This document shows positions 1-8,102 of a stretch of DNA of 46,125 bases, piece by piece (position 1 is the stretch's first letter; each line of letters begins with the position of its first letter). The stretch is from Alkalicoccobacillus gibsonii (GTDB taxonomy: Bacteria > Bacillota > Bacilli > Bacillales > Bacillaceae_D). Location of the stretch: contig NZ_JAEUZA010000001.1 of assembly GCF_016798245.1 (NCBI RefSeq), positions 1 through 46,125 on the forward strand. The letters run 5' to 3'. A model generated the notes under the pieces. It was not told the origin of the DNA, made no database searches, and worked only from the letters and a program-made list of their open reading frames with translations. Position numbers and translations under genes: made by a program.

Positions 1-1
1 T

Positions 2-76
2 TCCACAGTAGCTCAGTGGTAGAGCAATCGGCTGTTAACCGATCGGTCGTAGGTTCGAGTCCTACCTGTGGAGCCA
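2..76 (+). tRNA. tRNA-Asn (GTT)
   Basis: Cloverleaf with acceptor TCCACAG pairing CTGTGGA, anticodon GTT in the loop CTGTTAACC, a TTCGAGT T-loop, discriminator G73 and encoded CCA. First gene of the array; the base before it is the window edge, so anything upstream (perhaps an rRNA operon) is not visible. Confidence 0.97.
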
Positions 77-83
77 TTATTCT

Positions 84-178
84 GGAGAGCTGTCCGAGTT
101 TGGCCGAAGGAGCACGATTGGAAATCGTGTAGGCGGTGTAGAACCGTCTCGAGGGTTCGAATCCCTCGCTCTCCGCCA
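84..178 (+). tRNA. tRNA-Ser (GGA)
   Basis: Acceptor GGAGAGC pairs GCTCTCC. The anticodon stem CACGATT/AATCGTG carries GGA. The long variable arm expected of a class II tRNA is present (AGGCGGTGTAGAACCGTCTC region). CCA is encoded. Confidence 0.97.
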
Positions 179-201
179 GCTAATCTCTTACTTATATAAA
201 T

Positions 202-276
202 GGCCCGTTGGTCAAGCGGTTAAGACACCGCCCTTTCACGGCGGTATCACGGGTTCGAGTCCCGTACGGGTCACCA
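202..276 (+). tRNA. tRNA-Glu (TTC)
   Basis: Acceptor GGCCCGT pairs ACGGGTC. The anticodon TTC sits in the loop between CCGCC and GGCGG. CCA is encoded. Confidence 0.97.
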
Positions 277-302
277 TTGATTTCATACATAATTATTACC
301 CA

Positions 303-378
303 GGAGGATTAGCTCAGCTGGGAGAGCATCTGCCTTACAAGCAGAGGGTCGGCGGTTCGAGCCCGTCATCCTCCACCA
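303..378 (+). tRNA. tRNA-Val (TAC)
   Basis: Acceptor GGAGGAT pairs ATCCTCC. The anticodon TAC is held by the stem CTGCC/AGCAG. CCA is encoded. Confidence 0.97.
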
Positions 379-398
379 TTTAAGAAATTTGATAACGT

Positions 399-472
<74 letters not shown>

Positions 473-480
473 TTACCATT

Positions 481-557
481 GGTCTGGTAGTTCAGTTGGT
501 TAGAATGCCTGCCTGTCACGCAGGAGGTCGCGGGTTCGAGTCCCGTCCAGACCGCCA
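481..557 (+). tRNA. tRNA-Asp (GTC)
   Basis: Acceptor GGTCTGG pairs CCAGACC. The anticodon GTC lies between CCTGC and GCAGG. CCA is encoded. Confidence 0.97.
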
Positions 558-577
558 TTATATTTTTAAAGCAATAT

Positions 578-653
<76 letters not shown>

Positions 654-656
654 TTT

Positions 657-732
<76 letters not shown>

Positions 733-795
733 CTTATTCTTTGAAAAGTGGCTGTTGACTAACAGAATGGAATTGTGTATCATTGTTATTGCTTT

Positions 796-880
796 GGAGG
801 GGTAGCGAAGTGGCTAAACGCGGCGGACTGTAAATCCGCTCCCTACGGGTTCGGCAGTTCGAATCTGCCCCCCTCCACCA
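796..880 (+). tRNA. tRNA-Tyr (GTA)
   Basis: Acceptor GGAGGGG pairs CCCCTCC. The anticodon GTA is held by GCGGACT/AATCCGC. A long variable arm (CCCTACGGGTTC) marks it as class II. CCA is encoded. Confidence 0.97.
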
Positions 881-883
881 TTT

Positions 884-957
884 AGGGGCATAGTTTAAAG
901 GTAGAACAGAGGTCTCCAAAACCTCCGGTGTGGGTTCAATTCCTACTGCCCCTGCCA
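884..957 (+). tRNA. tRNA-Trp (CCA)
   Basis: Acceptor AGGGGCA pairs TGCCCCT. The anticodon CCA in TCTCCAAAA is held by GAGGT/ACCTC. The 3' CCA is encoded. Confidence 0.97.
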
Positions 958-986
958 ATTTAAAACTTAAACGATTTGCAAAATAT

Positions 987-1060
987 GGCGGTTGTGGCGA
1001 AGTGGTTAACGCACCGGATTGTGATTCCGGCATTCGTGGGTTCAATTCCCATCAGCCGCC
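987..1060 (+). tRNA. tRNA-His (GTG)
   Basis: The anticodon GTG lies between CCGGATT and ATTCCGG. An eighth acceptor pair is present (extra 5' G opposite C73), the hallmark of tRNA-His. CCA is not encoded. Confidence 0.96.
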
Positions 1061-1065
1061 CTTTT

Positions 1066-1140
1066 TGGGCTATAGCCAAGCGGTAAGGCAACGGATTTTG
1101 ATTCCGTCATTCCCTGGTTCGATCCCAGGTAGCCCAGCCA
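1066..1140 (+). tRNA. tRNA-Gln (TTG)
   Basis: Acceptor TGGGCTA pairs TAGCCCA. The anticodon TTG is held by ACGGA/TCCGT. CCA is encoded. Confidence 0.97.
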
Positions 1141-1146
1141 TTATTT

Positions 1147-1218
1147 GCGGAAGTAGTTCAGTGGTAGAACACCACCTTGCCAAGGTGGGGGTCGCGAGTT
1201 CGAATCTCGTCTTCCGCT
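1147..1218 (+). tRNA. tRNA-Gly (GCC)
   Basis: Acceptor GCGGAAG pairs CTTCCGC. The anticodon GCC is held by CACCTT/AAGGTG. The discriminator is T and CCA is not encoded. Confidence 0.97.
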
Positions 1219-1225
1219 TTTCTAC

Positions 1226-1296
1226 GGCGGTATAGCCAAGTGGTAAGGCACGGGTCTGCAAAACCCTTATCCCCGGTTCAAATCCGGGTACCGCCT
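1226..1296 (+). tRNA. tRNA-Cys (GCA)
   Basis: Acceptor GGCGGTA pairs TACCGCC. The anticodon GCA is held by GGGT/ACCC. The discriminator is T and CCA is not encoded. Confidence 0.97.
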
Positions 1297-1318
1297 TTTT
1301 TTTGTTTTTTATCTGCCT

Positions 1319-1404
1319 GCCGGGGTGGTGGAATTGGCAGACACACAGGACTTAAAATCCTGCGGTAAGTGATTACCGTGCCGGTTCAAGTCCGGCCCTC
1401 GGCA
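1319..1404 (+). tRNA. tRNA-Leu (TAA)
   Basis: Acceptor GCCGGGG pairs CCTCGGC with one G-T pair. The anticodon TAA is held by CAGGA/TCCTG. A long variable arm (GGTAAGTGATTACC) marks it as class II. CCA is not encoded. Confidence 0.96.
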
Positions 1405-1428
1405 TCAACTTAATTTTAAATGTCTCAT

Positions 1429-1505
1429 GCGCCCGTAGCTCAATTGGATAGAGTACTTGACTACGAATCAAGAGGTTAGAGGTTCGAGTCCTCTCGGGCG
1501 TGCCA
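1429..1505 (+). tRNA. tRNA-Arg (ACG)
   Basis: Acceptor GCGCCCG pairs CGGGCGT. The anticodon ACG is held by CTTGAC/ATCAAG; A34 is presumably edited to inosine. CCA is encoded. It sits between two tRNA-Leu genes, where I recall none in B. subtilis trnD. Confidence 0.97.
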
Positions 1506-1508
1506 TTT

Positions 1509-1590
1509 GCCGGTGTGGCGGAATTGGCAGACGCGCACGACTCAAAATCGTGTTCCTTCTGGAGTGCCGGTTCGACCCCGGCCACCGGTA
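1509..1590 (+). tRNA. tRNA-Leu (CAA)
   Basis: Acceptor GCCGGTG pairs CACCGGT (the first pair is G-T). The anticodon CAA is held by CACGA/TCGTG. A long variable arm (TCCTTCTGGAG) is present and CCA is not encoded. It is the last tRNA of the array and borders the accessory region. Confidence 0.96.
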
Positions 1591-1641
1591 TTTATTTTTT
1601 AAAACGTCAATTACAGAAGAATTAAATATTATCAGCGTTTA

Positions 1642-1677
1642 ACGTCTTTCTACAGTTTTGTAGGAGGGCGTTTTTTA
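1642..1677 (+). terminator. Intrinsic terminator of the tRNA array
   Basis: A 12-bp stem, ACGTCTTTCTAC against GTAGGAGGGCGT (with G-T pairs), has a loop of about six bases and a run of six T. It follows the last tRNA by about 50 bases. Confidence 0.85.
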
Positions 1678-1757
1678 TTGTTTTAATGACTTATATTCAC
1701 ATGACATTTTAACTTCAAATCGTGTTCACTTTAAATTTTTTATATAAACAGAAATAA

Positions 1758-1928
1758 ATCGCTAAAAAGCCTTTTGAAAACAATAAGCTATTTAAAGATC
1801 GCAAAACTATAATAGCTACCTTTACTAAAGATCAGTTAATGAAGCTGTTCAAACAATCAGATTTAAGAACTTTTACAGGGAATAGGGATTACACAATCAT
1901 TGTGTTGATGCTTGAGACTGCGAAGTGA
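1758..1928 (+). pseudogene. Relic of a tyrosine recombinase/integrase
   Basis: A reading frame of about 56 codons, open between stops at 1755 and 1926, encodes FTKDQLMKLFKQSDL followed by RTFTGNRDYTIIVLMLETAK. This matches the start of the catalytic domain of phage/transposon-type tyrosine recombinases (usual pattern FTKDQ..LL.QPD...FTGYRDY.IMLLLLETG). The N-terminal SAM-like domain and everything carrying the catalytic R-H-R-H-Y residues are missing, and no start codon with a ribosome-binding site is present. It is therefore a decayed fragment and cannot be active. It lies 170 bases from tRNA-Leu(CAA), a typical place for an integrase left by an island. The rest of 1680-2132 is AT-rich and shows no convincing gene; a hydrophobic 22-codon frame at 2051-2119 lacks a good ribosome-binding site. 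Confidence 0.75.
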
Positions 1929-2132
1929 TCTAATGGTTACAAAATATAAAAGATATTTTTTAATGTTTCTGTGGTAAGATTTTGTAATAGTGACTGTTAG
2001 ATTCTGTTATTATTAAACTGGAAGAATAGTTAAAAAGAGCGTGAGTGAAAATGAATTTAGCTAATATCGTTTCTTTATTGTTAATAATCTATATTAAAGA
2101 AATACATAAAGCTTTATGATAGGAGAATAAAT

Positions 2133-3101
2133 ATGAATCTTTCTCAAACTACTAACCAGCAGGAGCCTTTAGAACTTAGATCTGACTTCTTTTATGTATA
2201 TGAGTATTACATTACAGATTCAGGAGATGTGTTTTATGTTGGAAAAGGTGCTACTAAACGTGCTTGGAAAGATACTCGAAATGCTGCCTGTGAACAAATA
2301 AAAAAAGATTATAAATGGGATGTCCGAATAGTCCAAGAAAATTTAACTGAAGAAGCTGCTTTAGCGATGGAAAAAGGCCTTATATTAAAATATAGAGAAG
2401 AAGGTGATCTGCTAACAAATATACTTCCAGGTGGAATAAAAGCAACTGATACCGAAATTGTAGCAAATTTAAAGTATTTACTCTTCCTTTTAGAAAAAAA
2501 AGTTATTAACGTTAGTTTAAGCGAACTCGCCAATTTCTTCTTAATGAGTAGTTCTACTGTTTGGCACATTGCAAATGAGGGACATTATAGAGAAGTCGAA
2601 CCAACAATACCAGAAAGTATAAACGAGATTATCAAACAATTTCATTCTAATGCTTATAATGAAGATCGCACACGTGCAGGTAATGCAAAGTATGTATTAT
2701 CACTTCTTGAAAAAGGTGTAATTAGATGTAGTCAAGCTAAGATTGCAGAACATTATGGTATGACTCCATCAAATATTAGTAGTATAAAAAAGGGGCAGAC
2801 ATATAATGATGTTCCACCTCTCATACCTGACGATATAGGTATTATTTTAGAAAAATTTAACCCATTTTATTTATCGGAAGAAGAAAAACTAAAAGGTAGA
2901 ATAGCTTTTATAGTTAGATTAAGAAATGAAGGTATTATCTCAATAACTAACACAGATATAGCAACACTCCTTAGCACTACTTCCTATTTAGTTGCAGAAT
3001 TCACTCGTACCAACGAAGATCGAAAATATATTTATAAAGAAGTACGGCCAACTAATGAGATAATGCAAAAGCTGATACCGTACTTTGTGTTAAAATCTTA
3101 A
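2133..3101 (+). CDS. GIY-YIG nuclease with three tandem HTH-like repeats
   Basis: A 322-residue protein with an N-terminal GIY-YIG nuclease domain (about residues 18-101). Visible family features are YVYEYY (21-26), FYVGKG (34-39), Arg43 in the TKRAW segment, the catalytic-type Glu80 in AMEKGLILKY, and LTNILPGG (94-101). The rest consists of three imperfect repeats of about 60-65 residues (about 111-170, 183-242, 254-318). Each has the pattern K/A-(Y/F)-(L/V)..L.(E/N)..(V/I)I..S...IA, a turn, then P.I...I..I...F, which resembles helix-turn-helix modules. ATG 2133 has AGGAGA seven bases upstream. Such nucleases include homing and restriction enzymes; a DNA-cleaving role in defence or mobility is inferred. 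The gene is far more AT-rich than the backbone, which suggests transfer. I do not recognise a named family for the whole architecture. Confidence 0.8.
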   Translation: MNLSQTTNQQEPLELRSDFFYVYEYYITDSGDVFYVGKGATKRAWKDTRNAACEQIKKDYKWDVRIVQENLTEEAALAMEKGLILKYREEGDLLTNILPGGIKATDTEIVANLKYLLFLLEKKVINVSLSELANFFLMSSSTVWHIANEGHYREVEPTIPESINEIIKQFHSNAYNEDRTRAGNAKYVLSLLEKGVIRCSQAKIAEHYGMTPSNISSIKKGQTYNDVPPLIPDDIGIILEKFNPFYLSEEEKLKGRIAFIVRLRNEGIISITNTDIATLLSTTSYLVAEFTRTNEDRKYIYKEVRPTNEIMQKLIPYFVLKS

Positions 3102-3329
3102 AAAGTTGCAATATCCTTTCTAAAGGTCCGTTTTGACCTTTCCATCGGTATTAGATTGCTAAGTGTAGTTGTTTTTTAATTTTTTTGCTTGTAATTCTTG
3201 ATATGTTAAGATTTATGAGCTTTTTCTATTTATAGTATGAATTAATTGTTTCTTTTTCATCATTCTATAGTTATTTTATAATAAGTTAAAATCAATTAAG
3301 TCTAATTTACTTAATTATTTATTTAATAG

Positions 3330-3470
3330 AAATGTGTGTTCTATCAGGATAATGTAAGAGTGCATTGTGAATTAAACCCAAAAGGGTTTGAGAGATTAAA
3401 AGCAGAGAATATTAAAAAGGAAGAAGAAGATAGGATAAGAGCAAAGAAGGAAAAAATATCACAAACTTGA
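3330..3470 (+). pseudogene. Short lysine/glutamate-rich gene remnant
   Basis: The 385-base stretch between the GIY-YIG gene and the STAND gene has one frame open from 3330 to the stop at 3468. It encodes about 46 residues, including RVHCELNPKGFERLKAENIK and a highly charged end. It has no start codon with a ribosome-binding site, and the stop lies 15 bases before the next gene. I read it as the 3' end of a lost gene; the family is not recognisable. The rest of the gap (3102-3329) is AT-rich with a small hairpin, AAAGGTC/GACCTTT, at 3124-3143 and no T-run. Confidence 0.4.
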
Positions 3471-3485
3471 TAGTGAGGTAATAGA

Positions 3486-6400
3486 ATGGCAAGGAAGACA
3501 AAAAAGAAACAGAATAAGAAAAGAAGAACAGGAGCAGAGATAGAAAGAGCAAGAACAGGTGGACAAATAGCTTTATTGGGATATGATTATCAATTAGTTT
3601 ATTCTTGCTATAGAGCTTTAGAATTTTTGGATAATGAAGAAAAGAGTTTAAAACTAGAGGGCATTGAGGATGTGGATACTTTTAGCTCAATGCTTAATGA
3701 CCAATTGATTGTTGAACATGTACAATTAAAGCATTCAAAAGAAAAGCAAGATGCTAGTTTTTTTGATAGTATCTTATCGAATTTTTTAGAGGTTTATTTA
3801 ACAGATAAACATAATACTAATAGATATTTTAAATTAGTATATGACATGCAAATTGCAAAAGGTAATCTTTCAAAGTTAATAGCTAACAAGTTAGATGAAA
3901 CAGTCATCCAATTCTGGACAAAAAAAATTGATAAAATTAAAGGAGAGAATCCCCAATGGGATTGGAACAATTTTAATTTTCAAGTTTTTTGTAATCAATT
4001 AAAATTTGAGAAAGTAACACAGAATGAACTAGAACAAAAAATTATCTGTCTTATGATTGATAAATATAAAATTAGCACAGGTAATGAACAGCTATTTATA
4101 AACTCTTTGTTTTACAGTATATTCCAAAATGCAAAGAATAGAAGAAAGATAACGTATCCAGTGTTATGTGAAATTGTTCAAAGCGTAAAAGATGATGTAG
4201 CAAAAGGGTTCCAAAATCCAGCCTTTCATTGGTTTGAAAAGATAGACTTTAATAAATTAAAAGCAGCAAAGGAAAATATGGAATATTACGAGGGGAAAAA
4301 AGCATCTCCTGCTGATATTATAAATGGTTTGCCTATTAGAAGAGAAAATTTAGAAAAAGAAATAGAAGAGTCTATTTTAGAAAATAAAATTACGGTAATA
4401 AAATCATCTAGTGGTCAAGGAAAAACCACTCTAGCTTGGCAAGCAGCATATAATTTATCTAAAGAATTTACAGTCTATAAACTGAATTGGTGTAAGGAAA
4501 CTAAAGAGATTGATAATATTATTGAATTTATAAATTCAAGGTCAAAGCTTGGGGAGAAAACATTAATTGTTCTCGACAATTTAGATGTTGATTTAAAAGA
4601 GTGGAACAAACTTGCCCAACTGTTAGAAGAAAAGATTACTTTAAACTATCGTTTATTAGTTACTACAAGAGAAGATGATTGGTACACATTCGCTGGTGAC
4701 CAAAGTAACTTAGTAAAATTAAAAATAATAAATATAAGCTTAAACAGAGACCAGGCAAAAAAAATATATAAAAATTTAAAAGAAAGAAATAAAATACATG
4801 ATGAGATAAGAAATTGGCAATCTGCTTGGGAGCTAGTTGAGGAGAAACAAATTTTAATTGAATATATTTATCTGTTAACACATGGTGAAATGTTAGAAGA
4901 CCGTCTTTCTCAACAATTGAAAAACATAATTACTGATAAATCCAATATTAAACTAGAAGTATTAAGGCTAATTTCATTAGCCGATGTTATAGGTATTCCA
5001 TTACGAAGTGATAAATTAATAAATGAAATTACTAGCGAAGCAGGCTTTAATGCCGATACAAATGGAATTCTCGAAAGCTTAGAAAATGAATTTTTCTTAA
5101 AAGCGGAGGTAGGATCTTATGTTGAAGGTTTGCATCCAGTACGATCTCAACATATATCGGATATGCTTCACGTATATTTACCGACTTCAAGGACACTTTC
5201 CAAATTATTAAGCATCGTAGATGAAAGTTATATAGCAAAACTTTTTTCGCAAATTCCACTTCATGTAGATATAGAACAAGATGAGTTTTATTCTTCATTA
5301 TCTAAGAAAATGAAACTTAAATCTTATGCCTTTATTGTAAGTACTATAGAAGGTTTACTTTCTGGCTCAGTATTAAAATATTTTAAAGAAAATAAAACAT
5401 ACTTTGATAATGCAAATGAACGTGGTGGTTTAGTACTTTTTTTAATGGAAATCGGCCCGTGGAATTCTAGAAGTGAAATAGATTTTGAACTTAAAACATT
5501 AAAAAGAATGAACGAGATAGTGCCGGAAAATGAAAATATCAAGTATTTACTGAACATGGCCGAGGAAATCAAAAAACTTGATATAGAAAAATCTGATTTA
5601 TATATATACGCTTATTATCTATTTAATGAATTAAATAGTGGAATTCTAAAAAGGGATATAAGCAGTTATAGTATTCTAGCTAGTTGGCTGTCTCGATTAA
5701 ATAAGAAGTTTGATATCGTGACCTCACTGAATTATGAGGAAATTTGGATGAACAGAGAGAAATGGAATTTAGATGAACTATCTTTATTAATGCATGAATT
5801 TCATTCTCTTGATCCGTATAAGTACAAAGAATTTATAGAAAAGAACAAGGATTCAATATTTAGATTTTTAAAAGTAAAAACAAATTCAATCAAAATTTTT
5901 GAGTTGGAAGGGGATTTGTGTATTGAATACATTCTACTACCTCAAGATGTAGGTAAAGCTAATGACTATAGCGTGAAGCGCATTAACGAAGTTTGTCGTT
6001 TTTTGCCTATTTATGACAAATACATTACTACTGGTATTAAACCAGAAATAGAGTTATATAGTGGGTTTAATTTTCCTGATGAATCCAATAAAGCTATGCC
6101 TATTGATAATATAAAATTAGGATTCAACACAGACCTGACTGTGTTATGGAAAAAAAGTATTTTATCACATTATGAGTTTCCGTCTATTTATGAGTGGCAG
6201 GAACACTGGATGAATATTCGTTCCAGCATAATTACTTTTATAAAATTAAATAGTCGTGTTTTAGAATATGTTCTTAAACAAACTAAGTTAACTCCAGAAG
6301 TCAGAATGATAGATAAAGTTAGAATGGAGATACTTCAATCATTGCTAAAAGAAAAATTATTTCCTCAAGAGAATAGACCTTTTGAAAATCCTATATTCCT

Positions 6401-7454
6401 AAAGAAGGATATTTCTAAGGTACAGCAAGGATATTTCGTCGGAATAAGAAATTATATAGTAAATTATCTAAATGTTATAAGTAGGAAAAAAGAGAACAAC
6501 GCTAATGATATAGCTATGTATAATTTAAGAGATGCTAAATACAAATTACGTGAGATGCAACTAGGATTTCGTCATATTTTCGATCGTACAACATGTTATT
6601 TTGACCTAGATGAAATCGAGGAACAAGAAACTTTGTGGTTAGATAGATTGATAAATATGAATGAATTTTACTTGAACCACTTGCCAAGAGAAGGAGGCTT
6701 TACTCGTTCGGCTATTAAAGAATGGAACAAGGAAAAAGAAATTGCTAAAATGAGAAAAATCATTAATAGAATAAAAAAAATAGCTGACGAGAGTAATTTT
6801 AGTTTTTTGAATACAAAAAGTTTTTATTGTGAGAACAATATGAATTACTTACCTCTTGGTGTGACTAATGTTGATGTTAATAATGAAGCTGAAATGGGGA
6901 AATTGATTTTTAATATTACTAATTTAACTGATGTATTAGGATCAGATGTACATTATATTGAATTAATTTTTCTAAATAGTAATTTTGAAATTGTTGGCAA
7001 TGGTTTAAGAGTTTCTATACCTTACTTAAAACATCTCAAGGAAAGTATTGTGAATGGCAAGGATTTAACTGCTGATAATTTCCTTCAACCTCTTCCAATT
7101 GTGATTAATCAGCAGCAATTAGACTGTTTTGAGGAAAAAATTAAGGTTCTAGTATCTCCAAATGAATACTCTTATGAAAATGTAGATATATTTTTAACTC
7201 TTCTATGGGACTATTCTCAATACCAAATTTATTTTGATATAACGGATGACACTGAAAGGAATTTTTTATTAATTGAGAATCGAAGAAAGAGTTTGAAGTT
7301 AGATCAGTTATTAAATGAACTACAACAGAACTGCGGTCCACAATTATTTGACAGGTTAACCAGACTTAAAAATGACGTTCTTGAAAATAAAGCCGAATTT
7401 AATGACACCCAATTAAATGATTGGATAAATGAACTTACTCTAATGTTAAAATAA
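3486..7454 (+). CDS. DUF4297/Cap4-like nuclease - STAND NTPase fusion (Avs-like antiphage candidate)
   Basis: A 1322-residue protein. Residues about 24-125 resemble the DUF4297/Cap4 class of PD-(D/E)xK nucleases: GGQIALLGYDYQ (25-36), acidic EGIEDVD (58-64), and the QxK motif in VEHVQLKH (Gln80, Lys82). A STAND-type NTPase follows, with Walker A SSSGQGKTT (307-315), Walker B LIVLDN (360-365) and the sensor-like TTR (393-395). About 900 helical residues then remain without an obvious repeat family. Avs-type proteins use the C-terminal region to recognise conserved phage proteins, which triggers the N-terminal nuclease; that role here is inferred from domain order. ATG 3486 follows GAGGT by seven bases. 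The N-terminus is strongly basic (about residues 2-22). The gene is very AT-rich and probably acquired. No partner gene is obvious; the frame is intact. Confidence 0.8.
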   Translation: MARKTKKKQNKKRRTGAEIERARTGGQIALLGYDYQLVYSCYRALEFLDNEEKSLKLEGIEDVDTFSSMLNDQLIVEHVQLKHSKEKQDASFFDSILSNFLEVYLTDKHNTNRYFKLVYDMQIAKGNLSKLIANKLDETVIQFWTKKIDKIKGENPQWDWNNFNFQVFCNQLKFEKVTQNELEQKIICLMIDKYKISTGNEQLFINSLFYSIFQNAKNRRKITYPVLCEIVQSVKDDVAKGFQNPAFHWFEKIDFNKLKAAKENMEYYEGKKASPADIINGLPIRRENLEKEIEESILENKITVIKSSSGQGKTTLAWQAAYNLSKEFTVYKLNWCKETKEIDNIIEFINSRSKLGEKTLIVLDNLDVDLKEWNKLAQLLEEKITLNYRLLVTTREDDWYTFAGDQSNLVKLKIINISLNRDQAKKIYKNLKERNKIHDEIRNWQSAWELVEEKQILIEYIYLLTHGEMLEDRLSQQLKNIITDKSNIKLEVLRLISLADVIGIPLRSDKLINEITSEAGFNADTNGILESLENEFFLKAEVGSYVEGLHPVRSQHISDMLHVYLPTSRTLSKLLSIVDESYIAKLFSQIPLHVDIEQDEFYSSLSKKMKLKSYAFIVSTIEGLLSGSVLKYFKENKTYFDNANERGGLVLFLMEIGPWNSRSEIDFELKTLKRMNEIVPENENIKYLLNMAEEIKKLDIEKSDLYIYAYYLFNELNSGILKRDISSYSILASWLSRLNKKFDIVTSLNYEEIWMNREKWNLDELSLLMHEFHSLDPYKYKEFIEKNKDSIFRFLKVKTNSIKIFELEGDLCIEYILLPQDVGKANDYSVKRINEVCRFLPIYDKYITTGIKPEIELYSGFNFPDESNKAMPIDNIKLGFNTDLTVLWKKSILSHYEFPSIYEWQEHWMNIRSSIITFIKLNSRVLEYVLKQTKLTPEVRMIDKVRMEILQSLLKEKLFPQENRPFENPIFLKKDISKVQQGYFVGIRNYIVNYLNVISRKKENNANDIAMYNLRDAKYKLREMQLGFRHIFDRTTCYFDLDEIEEQETLWLDRLINMNEFYLNHLPREGGFTRSAIKEWNKEKEIAKMRKIINRIKKIADESNFSFLNTKSFYCENNMNYLPLGVTNVDVNNEAEMGKLIFNITNLTDVLGSDVHYIELIFLNSNFEIVGNGLRVSIPYLKHLKESIVNGKDLTADNFLQPLPIVINQQQLDCFEEKIKVLVSPNEYSYENVDIFLTLLWDYSQYQIYFDITDDTERNFLLIENRRKSLKLDQLLNELQQNCGPQLFDRLTRLKNDVLENKAEFNDTQLNDWINELTLMLK

Positions 7455-7664
7455 TCATTTATGAAGCAGATGAAAAACGAACACTTCACCTGTGCTTGAA
7501 AGATTTGCTTATTATTACTTCTTTGCACAACACGTCACTCTCACAAATCCTTATTAAATAAATATCTTTTAATTTATTTTGATACAGGTTGATAAGTTTA
7601 GTATGAATTCATCCTAGATCCATAACTTTCATAAGTCGAAAAAAATTTTAGGAGGGAGATTACT

Positions 7665-8102
7665 TTGGAATCTTATAATAAACAAGATAATTTAATTAGA
7701 GCAGCATTATTTTTAGAATACAAAGGGGAATGCTTTTATGAGGGAAAGACTTTAAGGTTTAATAAGATGCATATAGATCATATTATACCCGAAGCAACAA
7801 GTGAACAAAGGTTGAAAGAAATAATAAATATTTTAGGACTTCCGGATGACTTTAATATAAATAGTCTATATAATCTCGTACCATGTAACCCTAATATTAA
7901 TCAAATTAAAAACAAGAACGAGTATCCTATTAAATTTTTAGGTCATTGTATTCATGATGGCACTTATAAAAACGTATCAAAGCAGAATGACGTCGTTTTA
8001 ATAGCAGGAAAAGGGCATGAGACGTATCAAATTTTTAAAGATGAAACCATTCACTTTGACGACAAGGAAGTGGCACAAGCAGCAATCTCATATTACAAAT
8101 AG
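7665..8102 (+). CDS. Chimeric ORF: truncated HNH nuclease fused to the C-terminal tail of MurE
   Basis: TTG 7665 follows AGGAGGG by eight bases and opens a 145-residue frame. Residues 1 to about 100 look like an HNH endonuclease start: [11 protein letters not shown], then [10 protein letters not shown] (the DH of HNH), then [16 protein letters not shown]. The second Cys of the usual CxxC pair is Glu (CFYEGK), and the later zinc cysteines are also missing. From about residue 106 (base 7980) the protein changes completely to [18 protein letters not shown], then [12 protein letters not shown] and the stop. That is the C-terminal signature of UDP-N-acetylmuramyl-tripeptide synthetase (MurE), whose catalytic parts are absent. 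It looks like two broken genes joined by a deletion or insertion and now read as one frame. Neither activity is expected to be complete. Confidence 0.75.
   Translation: MESYNKQDNLIRAALFLEYKGECFYEGKTLRFNKMHIDHIIPEATSEQRLKEIINILGLPDDFNINSLYNLVPCNPNINQIKNKNEYPIKFLGHCIHDGTYKNVSKQNDVVLIAGKGHETYQIFKDETIHFDDKEVAQAAISYYK

Noticed and set aside
2051-2119. 22-codon hydrophobic frame before the GIY-YIG gene
   Set aside because: The start has no clear ribosome-binding site and the sequence is low-complexity; chance is likely in such AT-rich DNA.
3124-3143. Hairpin AAAGGTC/GACCTTT after the GIY-YIG gene
   Set aside because: The stem is only seven base pairs and no T-run follows on either strand, so I did not call it a terminator.
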